Origin: Bdellovibrionales bacterium
GTDB lineage: Bacteria > Bdellovibrionota > Bdellovibrionia > Bdellovibrionales > UBA1609
Length of the DNA: 35,463 nucleotides
Reading direction: 5' to 3'
Assembly: GCA_020630675.1 (NCBI GenBank)
Contig: JAHDIR010000030.1
Coordinates: 1 to 35,463, forward strand
Part shown: positions 24,455-33,502 of the stretch, one piece after another
Position numbering within the stretch: the stretch's first letter is position 1
Layout of the letters: every line of letters starts with the position of its first letter
The notes under the pieces: generated by a model
What the model saw: the letters and a program-made list of their open reading frames with translations, nothing else
Told to the model about the DNA's origin: nothing
Databases searched by the model: none
Position numbers and translations under genes: made by a program

Positions 24455-25521
24455 TGAGTTTGATTTTTTAAAGCTTCTGCTTGAAAGTGAGCAAGAATGG
24501 GGTCAAGAACGATGCTCACTTTTCCACCCATAACATCAGAAATAGCATGAGTCGTAAAGCCTATACGATGATCAGTAATTCTTGATTGAGGAAAGTTGTA
24601 AGTTCTAATTCTTTCTGATCGATCACCAGTTCCTATTTGAGACAAGCGCTCATCAGAGGCGTCTTTCATTTTCTTCTCATCTTCTATGGCTTGCAATCTC
24701 GAAGACAAAACTTTCATAGCCTGTTCTTTATTGGAGGTTTGTGATTTGCCATCCTGACATGTAACAACAATATTTGTTGGCAAGTGAGTGATTCTTACAG
24801 CTGAATCAGTTGTATTTACTGATTGTCCACCGTTACCGCTTGATCGATAAACATCGATTCTTAAATCGTTAGGGTTAATTTTAACATCAACACTTTCTAC
24901 TTCAGGTATCACGGCAACAGTAATCGTCGAGGTATGAACTCGTCCTTGTGATTCTGTTTTTGGAACTCTTTGCACTCGATGAACACCACTTTCAAATTTC
25001 ATAAGACTGTAAACTTTTTGACCAGAAATACTGGCTATAATTTCTTTAAAGCCTCCGGCGTTACCAGGAGATGTAGAAATCAACTGCATCTTCCATTTTT
25101 GATCAGAAGCAAAAAAGGAATAGGCTCTAAATAATTCATCAGCAAACAAGCTGGCTTCATCTCCACCGGCTCCTGCTCGCAATTCTAAAATTATATTTTT
25201 ATCATCATTAGGGTCCGCTGGAAGTAAAAGAATTTTTAAGCTTTCTTCTAAGGCTTCTACTTTATCTCCTAACTCTGAAAGCTCTTCTTTAGCAAGTTGT
25301 CGAATTTCTTCGTCATTTTCACTTTCTAAAAGCTCTTTGTTGGAGTTAATATCTTTTTGACAAGATTTATACTCTTTGTAAGACAAAACAATTTTTTCAA
25401 TTTCAGCAATTTCTTGCATAAGCTCTGTATATTGCTTGGGGTCAGAAGTTATTGTTGGATCTTGTAACTTCATTTGTAAATGTTCGTAATTATTTTCAAC
25501 TTCATCTAATTTTTTAAACAT
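24451..25521 (-). CDS. prfA: Peptide chain release factor 1
   Basis: 356 residues. It recognises UAA and UAG stop codons in the ribosomal A site. The PxT tripeptide that reads the stop codon is P187-K188-T189 ([11 protein letters not shown]), and GGQ at 231-233 ([14 protein letters not shown]) triggers peptide release. AAGGGGACATT before the ATG is the ribosome site. It lies 116 bases downstream of rho, with a stem-loop in the gap. The motif PKT, not SPF, marks RF1 and not RF2. Confidence 0.97.
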   Translation of the reverse strand: MFKKLDEVENNYEHLQMKLQDPTITSDPKQYTELMQEIAEIEKIVLSYKEYKSCQKDINSNKELLESENDEEIRQLAKEELSELGDKVEALEESLKILLLPADPNDDKNIILELRAGAGGDEASLFADELFRAYSFFASDQKWKMQLISTSPGNAGGFKEIIASISGQKVYSLMKFESGVHRVQRVPKTESQGRVHTSTITVAVIPEVESVDVKINPNDLRIDVYRSSGNGGQSVNTTDSAVRITHLPTNIVVTCQDGKSQTSNKEQAMKVLSSRLQAIEDEKKMKDASDERLSQIGTGDRSERIRTYNFPQSRITDHRIGFTTHAISDVMGGKVSIVLDPILAHFQAEALKNQTQ

Positions 25522-25542
25522 AATGTCCCCTTAGATAGATGC

Positions 25543-25593
25543 TTTGAGGACAATCAAATTTGATTCCGTTTTTTTATACGCATTGCCCTCAAA
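25543..25593 (-). promoter_or_regulatory. Stem-loop in the rho-prfA gap
   Basis: TTTGAGGACAA (25543-25553) and TTGCCCTCAAA (25583-25593) pair over 11 positions (12 with 25554/25582); in the minus-strand RNA the one mismatch is a G-U pair. The loop also contains the palindrome ATCAAATTTGAT. No T-run follows, so it is not an ordinary terminator. It could be a processing or stability element between rho and prfA. Confidence 0.5.
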
Positions 25594-25637
25594 CGATCAA
25601 AAACTATTCACTTTTTATTAGAAAACAGTTTTTATCG

Positions 25638-27383
25638 CTAATTCGACATTGATGACATAAATTCGTCATTAGTTTTCGCATTTCTTAACTTGTCTAGTAA
25701 GAACTCCATGCTATCTACAACATTCATAGGTGCTAATACTTTTCTTAAGATCCAAAGTCGGTTTAAATCTTTTTTATCGATGAGTAAGTCTTCTTTTCTT
25801 GTTCCAGACTTATTAATATCCATACAAGGGAAAGTTCTTTTTTCCATAAGTTTGCGATCCAAATGTATCTCAGCGTTTCCAGTTCCTTTGAATTCCTCAA
25901 AAATAACTTCGTCCATTCGTGAACCAGTATCAACAAGGGCTGTAGCAATAATTGTTAAACTTCCGCCTTCTTCAATATTTCTAGCTGCACCAAAAAATCT
26001 TTTAGGCTTATGAAGAGCATTTGAATCTACACCACCAGAAAGAATTTTACCTGATGGTGGCACAACGGTGTTATAAGCTCTGGCTAATCTTGTAATAGAA
26101 TCTAACAAAATGACCACATCGTGTTTTTGTTCAACTAATCTTTTTGCTTTTTCAATCACCATTTCGGCAACCTGTACGTGACGAGTTGGTGGCTCATCAA
26201 AGGTGGAACTAATCACTTCACCATCAACATTACGAGACATATCTGTCACTTCTTCCGGTCGCTCGTCTATAAGTAGTACAATTAGCTTAACCTCTGGTTG
26301 ATTCTCAGCAATGGCCTTCGCTATATTTTGCATAATGACCGTTTTACCTGTTCTAGGTGGGGCCACGATAAGAGCTCTTTGCCCTTTACCCAAAGGAGCC
26401 ATTAAATCAATCACTCGAGTGGTGTACTCGTTGGGCTTATGCTCTAAGTTTAATCTTTCTTCTGGGTATAACGGAGTTAAGTTATCAAATAAAACCTTAT
26501 CTTTACTTTGCTCCGGTGGAGCGTGATTAAGAGTTTCAATTTTTAATAAAGCAAAGTAGCGCTCATTGTCTTTCGGAGGTCGCACTGTACCCACGATAGT
26601 ATCACCTGTTCTTAAGCCAACTCTTCGAATTTGAGAGGGACTCACATAAATATCATCTGGGCCAGGCAAGTAATTGTAATCTGGAGATCTTAAAAAACCA
26701 TAACCATCTGGTAAAATCTCAAGGCAACCGCCACCAAAAATATCACCCAACATGGCCGCTCTTTTTAAGATTTCAAAAACTAAGTCTTGTCTTCTGAGAC
26801 CAGCTGCATTTTCAATTTTAAGTTTTATTCCAAAGTCGACGAGGTCTTTAATATTTTTCGACTTTAAATTTTTTGAATCTAAGTTCTTTTTTTCTTCATC
26901 GGTTAAGCTAATATCACTCAGGTCAATCTCTACGGCCGGCTCATCATTTTCATTATATCTTGAACCACCAGAGTTTCCGTTGCCATTGCCATTGCGGTAG
27001 TTTCTATTTTTACCGCCGCCATTATTGTTTGAACCCTTGTTATTTTGTCTTCTGTAATCTGATTTAGAGCCACTTCTACGGCCACGGCCTTCAAATTTAA
27101 CCTCTTTATAGCCAGCTCCGCCCTCTTTTGGTGGCGTGTCTTTTGACCTTGGTTCTTTACTTCTAGGTTCTTTTTTGACTTCTTTAGTTTCAGCAGGCTT
27201 AGCTTCAGCGGCAGGCGCACTTTCTTTTTTAGCTACTTTTTCTTCGGCAGGGGCTTTACTTTCAGGCTTTTCTTTCGGAGTTTTAGCTTCAGCCTTTTCT
27301 TTCGGAGCAGCTTTTGCTTTAGTTGTTGCTTTTTTTGCTCTCGGTTTTTTCTCTTCAGTAGCCGTCTCTTCAGCTTTAGCCAT
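25638..27383 (-). CDS. rho: Transcription termination factor Rho with long disordered N-terminus
   Basis: 581 residues against about 420 in E. coli. Residues 1-160 are an added disordered region: Lys/Ala/Glu/Pro repeats to about 85, then an Arg/Gly and Asn/Gly-rich part (about 98-145). The Rho core follows: the N-terminal helical domain, RNA-binding [13 protein letters not shown] (226-238), Walker A APPRTGKT (341-348), Walker [15 protein letters not shown], and Q-loop [16 protein letters not shown]. It is a ring hexamer, RNA-dependent ATPase and terminator. An AAGGATAATAT ribosome site precedes the ATG. It heads the leftward run rho-prfA-prmC-murA-TPR protein-small membrane protein-serS. Confidence 0.97.
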   Translation of the reverse strand: MAKAEETATEEKKPRAKKATTKAKAAPKEKAEAKTPKEKPESKAPAEEKVAKKESAPAAEAKPAETKEVKKEPRSKEPRSKDTPPKEGGAGYKEVKFEGRGRRSGSKSDYRRQNNKGSNNNGGGKNRNYRNGNGNGNSGGSRYNENDEPAVEIDLSDISLTDEEKKNLDSKNLKSKNIKDLVDFGIKLKIENAAGLRRQDLVFEILKRAAMLGDIFGGGCLEILPDGYGFLRSPDYNYLPGPDDIYVSPSQIRRVGLRTGDTIVGTVRPPKDNERYFALLKIETLNHAPPEQSKDKVLFDNLTPLYPEERLNLEHKPNEYTTRVIDLMAPLGKGQRALIVAPPRTGKTVIMQNIAKAIAENQPEVKLIVLLIDERPEEVTDMSRNVDGEVISSTFDEPPTRHVQVAEMVIEKAKRLVEQKHDVVILLDSITRLARAYNTVVPPSGKILSGGVDSNALHKPKRFFGAARNIEEGGSLTIIATALVDTGSRMDEVIFEEFKGTGNAEIHLDRKLMEKRTFPCMDINKSGTRKEDLLIDKKDLNRLWILRKVLAPMNVVDSMEFLLDKLRNAKTNDEFMSSMSN

Positions 27384-27723
27384 ATATTATCCTTATGATA
27401 TGCTTTGGTATTATAGTTGGAATTTCCTTGGAAAATGAATAGGTATAATCACAGTTTTCATAGATTTTGCGGTTTCAAATTTTAAACCGGACTGTGTTAT
27501 GAACTAATAGTGCAATATTTCAATCTGAATAGCAAGACTAAAATCTGGTTTTAACTATGACCCCTTAATATTGAATCCTCTGCCGTCTCAAAATGTAGCA
27601 GTAAGTCTTCTATAGTGTAAATTTTTTAATCATGGATCTGAGAATATCGCAATAACTGTTAATATTACTTAACATTTTTGCCTCAAAACCGATAAATAAG
27701 CTACAAACATCGGGGGAGGATTT
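27384..27723. other. Divergent leader region between rho and the PilZ gene
   Basis: 340 bases, AT-rich, without a gene. It holds the promoters of rho (leftward) and of the PilZ gene (rightward, see 27669-27695). CGGTTT (27470-27475) and AAACCG (27484-27489) form a short hairpin in the rho leader. E. coli rho is autoregulated in its leader; whether this region does the same cannot be told. Confidence 0.5.
27669..27695 (+). promoter_or_regulatory. Possible sigma-28 (FliA-type) promoter of the PilZ gene
   Basis: ACCGATAA at 27688-27695 matches seven of eight bases of the FliA -10 element GCCGATAA. Eleven bases upstream is TTAACATT (27669-27676), a weaker five-of-eight match to TAAAGTTT. The ATG is 28 bases after the -10. 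Confidence 0.4.
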
Positions 27724-28095
27724 ATGAACAAAGAAGAAAATAACACGCCCGCTCCACGCGTTTCATTGGATTTACCTGTTGAATTTAGGAAAACCTACGG
27801 ACGCAGAGACGAGTATGGATCCCTTAAAAATATTAGTCTAACTGGCGCTTTTCTTGAATCTAATAATGCGACATTCTTACCGAACGATAAGTTGATTTTT
27901 CAAATGAGAGTCAGCGGTCGAGAACGTAAAATTAATGCAAAAGTTATCTGGAAAAACCAACTTGGATACGGGGTGAGATTTTTACCCTTTAACAAAACAG
28001 ACGTACAACTTGTGGATGACCTTATTTACTTCGTAAACATCAAAAAAGAGAGCAAAAAAACGTTACTTTCTTCTATCTTTAAAAAAGTGGGATAA
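27724..28095 (+). CDS. PilZ-domain protein
   Basis: 123 residues, a single PilZ domain. Early RxSLDLPVEFR, then the beta-strand motif YGSLKNISLTGAFLES (about 37-52, the D/NxSxxG site, here NISLTGA) and KVIWKNQLGYGVRFLPF. Most PilZ domains bind cyclic di-GMP through RxxxR and D/NxSxxG; the RxxxR is only partly clear here (RKTYGRR), so binding is likely but not certain. A strong GGGGGAGG lies before the ATG and a possible motility-type promoter upstream. It would link c-di-GMP to motility or surface behaviour. A terminator follows directly. Confidence 0.85.
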   Translation: MNKEENNTPAPRVSLDLPVEFRKTYGRRDEYGSLKNISLTGAFLESNNATFLPNDKLIFQMRVSGRERKINAKVIWKNQLGYGVRFLPFNKTDVQLVDDLIYFVNIKKESKKTLLSSIFKKVG

Positions 28096-28115
28096 CCCTA
28101 CCAGAAAGTAGATAT

Positions 28116-28147
28116 AAAAAAAGCCACCCTTTCGGTGGCTTTTTTTT
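28116..28147. terminator. Rho-independent terminator, bidirectional
   Basis: GCCACC (28123-28128) pairs with GGTGGC (28134-28139) around CTTTC, with an A-run before and a T-run after. It ends the PilZ transcript, and in the other direction that of the LysM protein gene. Confidence 0.85.
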
Positions 28148-29624
28148 ATTCAATTTGTGTGGTCGAAGTATTAAAGTCTATGGCTTTTCGAGACCTTTTT
28201 TTCCTAATAATTATGAACAATAAAACAGCTGCTAATAATATTATCCCCAAAGCACCCATCATCATTGTTTGATCTCTGTCGGCCATCGAAGCTAAAGACT
28301 TTGCTTTCTTTCCAAAGCTCTTTTTCTTTGCCACTTTAGGCATTGGCGGTGGTGGTGGCGCATTGACTCTTGGTGGCGGTGGTGGCGCCGTCTTTGCTAT
28401 TGGTGGAGGTGGTGGAATCACTTCCTCTATGGGCTCCGGCGGAGGTGGAATAGAATCTTCCGCAAACTCTTCTGGAGGTGGAGGAATTTTATCCATATTA
28501 TTTTGAGCTATTGGTTGCGGAGGAGGTGGTGGATTAAACTCCTCTTGAGGTGGCGGTGGCGGAACATCAAACTCTTCCTGAGGTGGTTCAGGAATTACCG
28601 GCGCTGGAGGAGGAATGTTATTACTCGCAAGATTTGTTGGAGCCCCTGCTCCGCCATCAGACCAATACCTTAACTCAAGTCCTTCAGAAACTTCCCCTTT
28701 TGATTCAATATTTTGATTGGTAGCCCAAACCTCTTTCCAACTTCCCGCATTTCCAAGTAATTTTTTTGAAACTGAACGTATATTATCACCGGGTTGGGTA
28801 ACATAAATTTCAGGAGAAAGATTTAAATCTTCATAGTAAGTTTGTAGAGTGTCTCTATCATTTGGTCTTTGTGGTGAGTTATAGTAAACCTTGTCTCCTA
28901 CTTTAACTCCGCGACCTAAAGTAGTATTCACACTTAATAGATCACTGGTTCGATCAGACCCATAAATTTTTTGACTGATTGAAGATAACGTATCTCCAGG
29001 CCTTGCAATATAAATAGCATTTGCCAATACCCCAGCCTTATTAAAAGGAGTAACCTTAGCCTTTTTTACAGAAACATAGTTTTTTACTACAGGCTCGTCA
29101 TTATAGCCTAGGTCGACGTTTTCTTGAGCACTAAAATCTTCGGGAGCTGGCTGCTCAAAGCTTTGATCTGTACTTGGAACTTCATTTTCAGCAAGTGCAG
29201 TAGGCTCAACCTCAGAAGGGTCTTCAAGATCAAGATCGTCAGCGTTATCACTTACCGTGTCAGCTGCAGCCACTTGTTCTGGTTCTTCAATTATATCTTC
29301 ACCTAATAAATCATCATCACTAACCTCACCAGTGGTGTCTTCAACAGCTGCGATGTCTTCACTCTCGTCACCAAAGTTATCTTCGATGCCCTCTTCTAAA
29401 TCATCATCATCTTCGAAGTCTTCACCGGAATCATCTAAGGCAGCCACATCACTATCTTCGTCATTCAGAGGATCATAGTCTTCATCTTCGTCACCAAACC
29501 CTTCATCGTCTGACTCAGTCACTTCTTGTGCTGTTTCATCAGAATCAGACTTTAAAAAAGAGCAAGAAACTATACTTGTAGAAAGAAAGCTCGATAATAA
29601 AATCGCCAGTAAAATCTTAACCAT
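28146..29624 (-). CDS. Two-LysM protein with acidic and proline-rich regions, membrane-anchored
   Basis: 492 residues from ATG 29624, which has AAAGGA upstream; a longer frame to 29642 has none. The order is: signal/lipobox-like segment (LSTSIVSC); a very acidic Asp/Glu/Ser-rich part (about 30-185); two LysM domains (about 205-250 starting IYIARPGDTLSSISQKIYG, and about 278-325 starting IYVTQPGDNIRSVSKKLLG); repeats of PPPPP (about 340-440); then a membrane segment (GALGIILLAAVLLFIII, about 452-468) and a basic tail. LysM binds peptidoglycan, so the protein probably spans between membrane and wall. The layout recalls FimV-like proteins. Having both a lipobox and a C-terminal membrane helix is unusual. 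Confidence 0.75.
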   Translation of the reverse strand: MVKILLAILLSSFLSTSIVSCSFLKSDSDETAQEVTESDDEGFGDEDEDYDPLNDEDSDVAALDDSGEDFEDDDDLEEGIEDNFGDESEDIAAVEDTTGEVSDDDLLGEDIIEEPEQVAAADTVSDNADDLDLEDPSEVEPTALAENEVPSTDQSFEQPAPEDFSAQENVDLGYNDEPVVKNYVSVKKAKVTPFNKAGVLANAIYIARPGDTLSSISQKIYGSDRTSDLLSVNTTLGRGVKVGDKVYYNSPQRPNDRDTLQTYYEDLNLSPEIYVTQPGDNIRSVSKKLLGNAGSWKEVWATNQNIESKGEVSEGLELRYWSDGGAGAPTNLASNNIPPPAPVIPEPPQEEFDVPPPPPQEEFNPPPPPQPIAQNNMDKIPPPPEEFAEDSIPPPPEPIEEVIPPPPPIAKTAPPPPPRVNAPPPPPMPKVAKKKSFGKKAKSLASMADRDQTMMMGALGIILLAAVLLFIIIRKKRSRKAIDFNTSTTQIE

Positions 29625-29830
29625 AACTGCAATCCTTTGCATCTATTAATGAGATGACTTAGATAACATTAGAGCATAAGCATTTCTATCTGAGAACGAA
29701 TATGTTAAAAAGCCAGGCTATGGGCTTAATAATTTATGACAAAACTAACATCTGGCTAGACCAAAGTTTTACAACATAGGATTAAAAAAATAATTTTTCT
29801 TTTTTCCCCTCGCTTATTAAAGGTAAATAC

Positions 29831-30283
29831 ATGAATTCAAAATACTATTTATTGCTTTTGCCACTAATCACTTCAGCTTGTATAAGTTCGCAATCCTATG
29901 ATGAATTTCAAGTTGGTCAGCAAAAAATTTTTGTTGAAGTTGCTGACTCTCCTAAAAAAAGAGAGATCGGTTTAATGAACAGAAAATTTTTAAAAAAAAA
30001 TCATGGCATGTTATTTATTTTTAACGATGAGCAACGTTTAAGTTTTTGGATGAAAAACACTCTTATACCTCTAAGTATTGGTTTTTTTAATAAAAAGTGT
30101 GAACTGGTTGATATGAAAGAAATGGTCCCGGCAGCTCCTCAAGTCACCCACCCTCCCCTTTATGCCAGCCGTAAAGCCGCAATTTATGCTTTAGAAATGA
30201 ATAAAAACTGGTTCAAAAAAAATAACATTGCTTTAAATGATAAGCTTGTAAATAAAAACAATAAGTATTCGTTTTGCCGATAA
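29831..30283 (+). CDS. DUF192 lipoprotein
   Basis: 150 residues. The signal ends LLPLITSAC, a lipobox. The DUF192 domain is clear: VEVADSPKKREIGLMNRKFLKKNHGMLFIF, then LSFWMKNTLIPLSIGFFN and MVPAAP, and the C-terminal YALEMNKNWFKKNNI. The family is common and secreted, but its biochemical role is not settled. AAAGG precedes the ATG. It is transcribed alone, divergent from the LysM gene. Confidence 0.85.
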   Translation: MNSKYYLLLLPLITSACISSQSYDEFQVGQQKIFVEVADSPKKREIGLMNRKFLKKNHGMLFIFNDEQRLSFWMKNTLIPLSIGFFNKKCELVDMKEMVPAAPQVTHPPLYASRKAAIYALEMNKNWFKKNNIALNDKLVNKNNKYSFCR

Positions 30284-30295
30284 AGTATCGTTTTT
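30278..30295 (+). terminator. Weak terminator overlapping a stop codon
   Basis: CGATA (30278-30282), AAG loop, TATCG (30286-30290), then five T. The DUF192 gene's TAA lies inside it. The stem is short. Confidence 0.35.
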
Positions 30296-31042
30296 CTAAA
30301 AGAATACTTGAACTCCACCCATAACACCTTGAATTTCTTTGCGGGAAAGCAAAGGACTATTTCTATACTTCAATCGATCTAACCTATGTAAACCAAAAAC
30401 ACGAAAATATTTATAATCTAAGAAAACTCTCAATTCATGTTTTCTTCCTGATCTTCTCAATGCGATATCTGACTCACTATTTTCTTCCATCTGAGTAAAG
30501 TGATAAGACAACCCTAAAACATCAAACAAATACAGCATGGCCTCGGCACCCCAAATGTAATTATTAACATTTTTGTTTACTCCACCATCCATTTCTTTCG
30601 TTTTATTAACACCAGCGAAAACACTAAAATGAGTCGTTTGCTCGGAAGTTCCCAATAATCGAAGACTTAAACTTAAATCACCATGATTTTCCTTTGAAGT
30701 TTCTGTTAAATAAAAATTACCTACTAACCCAAAAAACCGAGCATAAGCCACAAAACTCATTCTATAAACTTCAAATCTTGAACTATTGCCATCAATATCT
30801 AAATTTAAATTTCCATATTCTAAACCTAGAGAAAATTCATATTTTTGATTTTTTTTAAAATTTTTAGGTAAAACGCTGACAACTGGAGCTTTTTTCTTAG
30901 ATTTTTTTGGACTAAAAAGATCTTTGACTGTCCATTTTTTTTTAGATTTTTGTGAGGCCAAAAATTCTAGGTGGTCCTCAATAAGATAAGCATGAGAAAC
31001 ATTAAAAGAAAAAACAACTAACAATAAAATTAAGTATTTCAT
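30296..31042 (-). CDS. Secreted envelope protein, probable beta-barrel
   Basis: 248 residues with a signal peptide (MKYLILLLVVFSFNVSHA). A lysine-rich stretch (ASQKSKKKWTVKDLFSPKKSKKK, in two runs) is followed by barrel-like strands: EFSLGLEYGNLNLDI, FEVYRMSFVAYARFFGLVGNFYLT, LSLSLRLLG, FSVFAGVNKT, NYIWGAEAMLYLFDVLGLSYHFTQM, HELRVFLDYKYFRVFGLH. The protein ends GVQVFF, with terminal Phe, a sign of outer-membrane insertion. A seven-base tandem repeat lies just upstream of the start and may affect expression. The ATG has a weak SD. Confidence 0.65.
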   Translation of the reverse strand: MKYLILLLVVFSFNVSHAYLIEDHLEFLASQKSKKKWTVKDLFSPKKSKKKAPVVSVLPKNFKKNQKYEFSLGLEYGNLNLDIDGNSSRFEVYRMSFVAYARFFGLVGNFYLTETSKENHGDLSLSLRLLGTSEQTTHFSVFAGVNKTKEMDGGVNKNVNNYIWGAEAMLYLFDVLGLSYHFTQMEENSESDIALRRSGRKHELRVFLDYKYFRVFGLHRLDRLKYRNSPLLSRKEIQGVMGGVQVFF

Positions 31043-31084
31043 CTCTTAAGGATAGCGAATCTTTCTATGAAATCAATACTGAAT

Positions 31085-31139
31085 TTAGAGATTAGAGATT
31101 AGAGATTAGAGATTAGAGATTAGAGATTAGAGATTAGAG
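31085..31139. repeat. Heptanucleotide tandem repeat (TTAGAGA x about 7.9)
   Basis: Seven exact copies of TTAGAGA from 31085 to 31133 and a further six bases to 31139. It lies 43 bases before the start of the leftward envelope-protein gene (30296-31042), in its promoter or leader. Copy number could vary by slippage. Confidence 0.95.
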
Positions 31140-31152
31140 CACACTACTTTTA

Positions 31153-31182
31153 TTCTCAAAATTAAAACTTTAACTTTGAGAA
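31153..31182. terminator. Inverted repeat at the end of the ppx/gppA-like gene
   Basis: TTCTCAAA (31153-31160) and TTTGAGAA (31175-31182) are exact complements, with a partly paired interior. The gene's TAA lies in the structure. Only a short AT stretch follows on the minus strand, so termination would be weak. Confidence 0.35.
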
Positions 31183-32066
31183 ACTGCTAAACCAAAACGA
31201 ACGCCACGACAAGAAACCCTAAACCCAGGCAGTGTAAAGTGTTCGCAAATATTTTTAAGAATACTAACACCACAAACTAAAACATCTGCGCGGTCTGGGT
31301 GAACTCCTTTTAGTAGCTTTCTTTCGTTGGCCGTCATAGCAGCAAGTTTTTTTTGCCAAAGCTGTAACTCTTTTAAACTTAAAAAAGAACCTTCAACTTT
31401 TGAAACGTCAAATTCAATTTCTTGAATCATCGCAGATAAAGTTGTTGGTGTTCCTGCCACGGCTGTCACAGCTGTCATTGACGGCAAGCTTTCTTTTTTA
31501 TCTTGCAGTTGAGAAACTATGTAACTATCCATTTTTAATAAAACATCTGAAGAAACTCTATCGAAAGCATTAAAAATTTCAGCCAATCGAACACTTCCAA
31601 TGTCGAAACTCCAACCTTTTACATTTTGATCCTCTCGACCAATCACCTCAGTTGAGCCCCCACCTACATCTACAACCGATGACGAAGTGCTGGCAGAATT
31701 AAAACCAAATGATCCATAGTAAGTCAGCTCAGCTTCTTTTTGCCCGGAAATAATTTCAATAGGGATTCCATATTTGAGCCCAAGATCAATAAAGCGTTGT
31801 TTGTTGTTCACATCGCGTGCCGCGCTTGTTGAAACCGCGACAACTTTATCAACCTGATGCTCTTTTATAATTTCGCTATAATTAGCAAAACAAGATTCTG
31901 CTCGCTTTAAAGCCAGTTCGTGAAATTGTCGATTTTCATGAACTCCCTGACCTAGGCGAGTCACTGTTTGCAAATCACAATAAACCTTAGAAACTTCTTT
32001 GGATTCGACCTCAGCAATTAATAATAAAAAACTGTTTGATCCCAAATCAAGAGAAGCTACTTTCAC
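31170..32066 (-). CDS. Ppx/GppA-family phosphatase (single domain)
   Basis: 298 residues, covering only the Ppx/GppA ASKHA-type ATPase-fold domain; the C-terminal HD domain of the E. coli enzymes is absent. MKVASLDLGSNSFLLLIAEV is phosphate site 1, and VVDVGGGSTEVIG (about 135-147) is site 2. Such enzymes remove phosphate from polyphosphate or from pppGpp; which cannot be told. The start is GTG at 32066 with AAGGA overlapping the gatB stop, so it is the fourth gene of the gatCAB operon. Confidence 0.9.
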   Translation of the reverse strand: MKVASLDLGSNSFLLLIAEVESKEVSKVYCDLQTVTRLGQGVHENRQFHELALKRAESCFANYSEIIKEHQVDKVVAVSTSAARDVNNKQRFIDLGLKYGIPIEIISGQKEAELTYYGSFGFNSASTSSSVVDVGGGSTEVIGREDQNVKGWSFDIGSVRLAEIFNAFDRVSSDVLLKMDSYIVSQLQDKKESLPSMTAVTAVAGTPTTLSAMIQEIEFDVSKVEGSFLSLKELQLWQKKLAAMTANERKLLKGVHPDRADVLVCGVSILKNICEHFTLPGFRVSCRGVRFGLAVSQS

Positions 32067-32071
32067 AAAAA

Positions 32072-33502
32072 CTATCCTTTTAACTTTTCTTTCAAAAGTT
32101 TATTGATCATTTCTGGGTTAGCTTGCCCTTTAGAAGCCTTCATAATTTGACCTACAAAATACCCGAAAAGCTTATCTTTACCACCACGATATTGCTCAAC
32201 TTGGTTAGGGCTTGCTGCAATGACATCATCAACCATTTTTTCAATGGCTCCACTGTCTGTAATTTGCACAAGGCCTTGTTCTTTAACAATAACATCCGGG
32301 TCTTTATCTTCTTTTAATAAAAGTGCAAAAACTGTCTTTGCAATTTTACCTGAAATAACCTTGGTATCAATTAGCTCAATCAACTTTGCCAATCGTTTTG
32401 ATGAAACAGGAGATTGGCTAATATCTAACTTTTGTTCATTCAATTCTCTTTGAAGCTCCACCATCACCCAGTTAGAAGCTGACTTTGGATTTTTACTTAG
32501 CTTGGCTACATCTTCAAAAAAACTTGCCAACTCTTTTTCTTGGGTAAGAACTAAGGCATCGTACTCAGGGATATTATACTCTGACTGAAAACGAGCGGCC
32601 ATATCTCTAGGGAGCTCCGGCAATGACTTTTTGATTTCTTCCACCCACTCCTGCTTAAAAACTACAGGTAATAAATCTGGGTCAGGAAAATAACGATAAT
32701 CATGAGCTTGCTCTTTTTTTCTCATGGCGTAAGTCTTATTCTTTGTGGAATCAAACAAACGAGTTTCTTGGAAAATTTCTCCCCCAGACTCAATCACTTC
32801 AATTTGTCGACTTATTTCATATTCAATCGCTTTTTCTACAAAACGGAAAGAGTTTATATTTTTTATTTCTACTTTGGTTCCGAACTCTTTAGCTCCCTTT
32901 TTCATAACACTAACATTGCAGTCACAACGCAAGGAACCTTCTTCTAAGTTACCATCACATACTTCTAAAAACCGTAAAATTTGACGAACAGTTCTTGCAT
33001 ACTCAGCCGCTTCGGCGGGAGTTTTGATTTCTGGTTCAGATACGATTTCTAATAAAGGTACACCCGCACGATTTAAATTAATTAAAGTGTAGTCGCCATG
33101 ATGAGTGGACTTTCCGGCATCTTCTTCCATATGAGCACGAGTAATGCCGATGCGTTTAGTTTTTCCGTCTAAATTAAACTCAACAAATCCATGCTCACAT
33201 ATTGGCTCATCAAACTGAGAAATCTGATAACCTTTAGGTAAATCAGGGTAAAAATAATTTTTTCTAGAAAAAACAGATTTGTTTCTTATTTGGCAATTTA
33301 AGGCTAACCCTGTTCGAATTGAATTTTCGATGACCTTTTTATTTACTACAGGCAAAGCACCAGGCATTCCTAAAGAAACTGGAGACACATTTTGATTGTC
33401 TCCATTTCCAAAAGAGGTTGAGTCGTTTGAAAATATTTTACTTTCAGTATTTAATTGGGCATGAATTTCTAAACCAATCACTGGTTCCCAGTCGTTATAC
33501 AT
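32072..33502 (-). CDS. gatB: Asp/Glu-tRNA(Asn/Gln) amidotransferase subunit B
   Basis: 476 residues from ATG 33502, with GGGAGG seven bases upstream; the longer reading to 33520 has no site. It activates the misacylated tRNA by phosphorylating the Glu or Asp and takes ammonia from GatA. Visible features are EPVIGLEIHAQLNTESKIF at the start, FFYPDLPKGYQISQFD-type motif (YFYPDLPKGYQISQF), LEEGSLRCDCNVS, and the C-terminal YqeY-like tail ending KASKGQANPEMINKLLKEKL. It overlaps gatA by 8 bases. Confidence 0.97.
   Translation of the reverse strand: MYNDWEPVIGLEIHAQLNTESKIFSNDSTSFGNGDNQNVSPVSLGMPGALPVVNKKVIENSIRTGLALNCQIRNKSVFSRKNYFYPDLPKGYQISQFDEPICEHGFVEFNLDGKTKRIGITRAHMEEDAGKSTHHGDYTLINLNRAGVPLLEIVSEPEIKTPAEAAEYARTVRQILRFLEVCDGNLEEGSLRCDCNVSVMKKGAKEFGTKVEIKNINSFRFVEKAIEYEISRQIEVIESGGEIFQETRLFDSTKNKTYAMRKKEQAHDYRYFPDPDLLPVVFKQEWVEEIKKSLPELPRDMAARFQSEYNIPEYDALVLTQEKELASFFEDVAKLSKNPKSASNWVMVELQRELNEQKLDISQSPVSSKRLAKLIELIDTKVISGKIAKTVFALLLKEDKDPDVIVKEQGLVQITDSGAIEKMVDDVIAASPNQVEQYRGGKDKLFGYFVGQIMKASKGQANPEMINKLLKEKLKG

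Noticed and set aside
25690-27438. Several rightward open frames (up to 107 codons) opposite rho
   Set aside because: They are antisense to a strongly coding gene and read as low-complexity Leu/Ser-rich complements; none has a good ribosome site.
29257-29478. A serine-rich rightward frame
   Set aside because: It is the complement of the Asp/Glu repeat in the LysM protein gene.
31085-31139. CRISPR array
   Set aside because: The heptamer repeat has no spacers; it is a simple tandem repeat.
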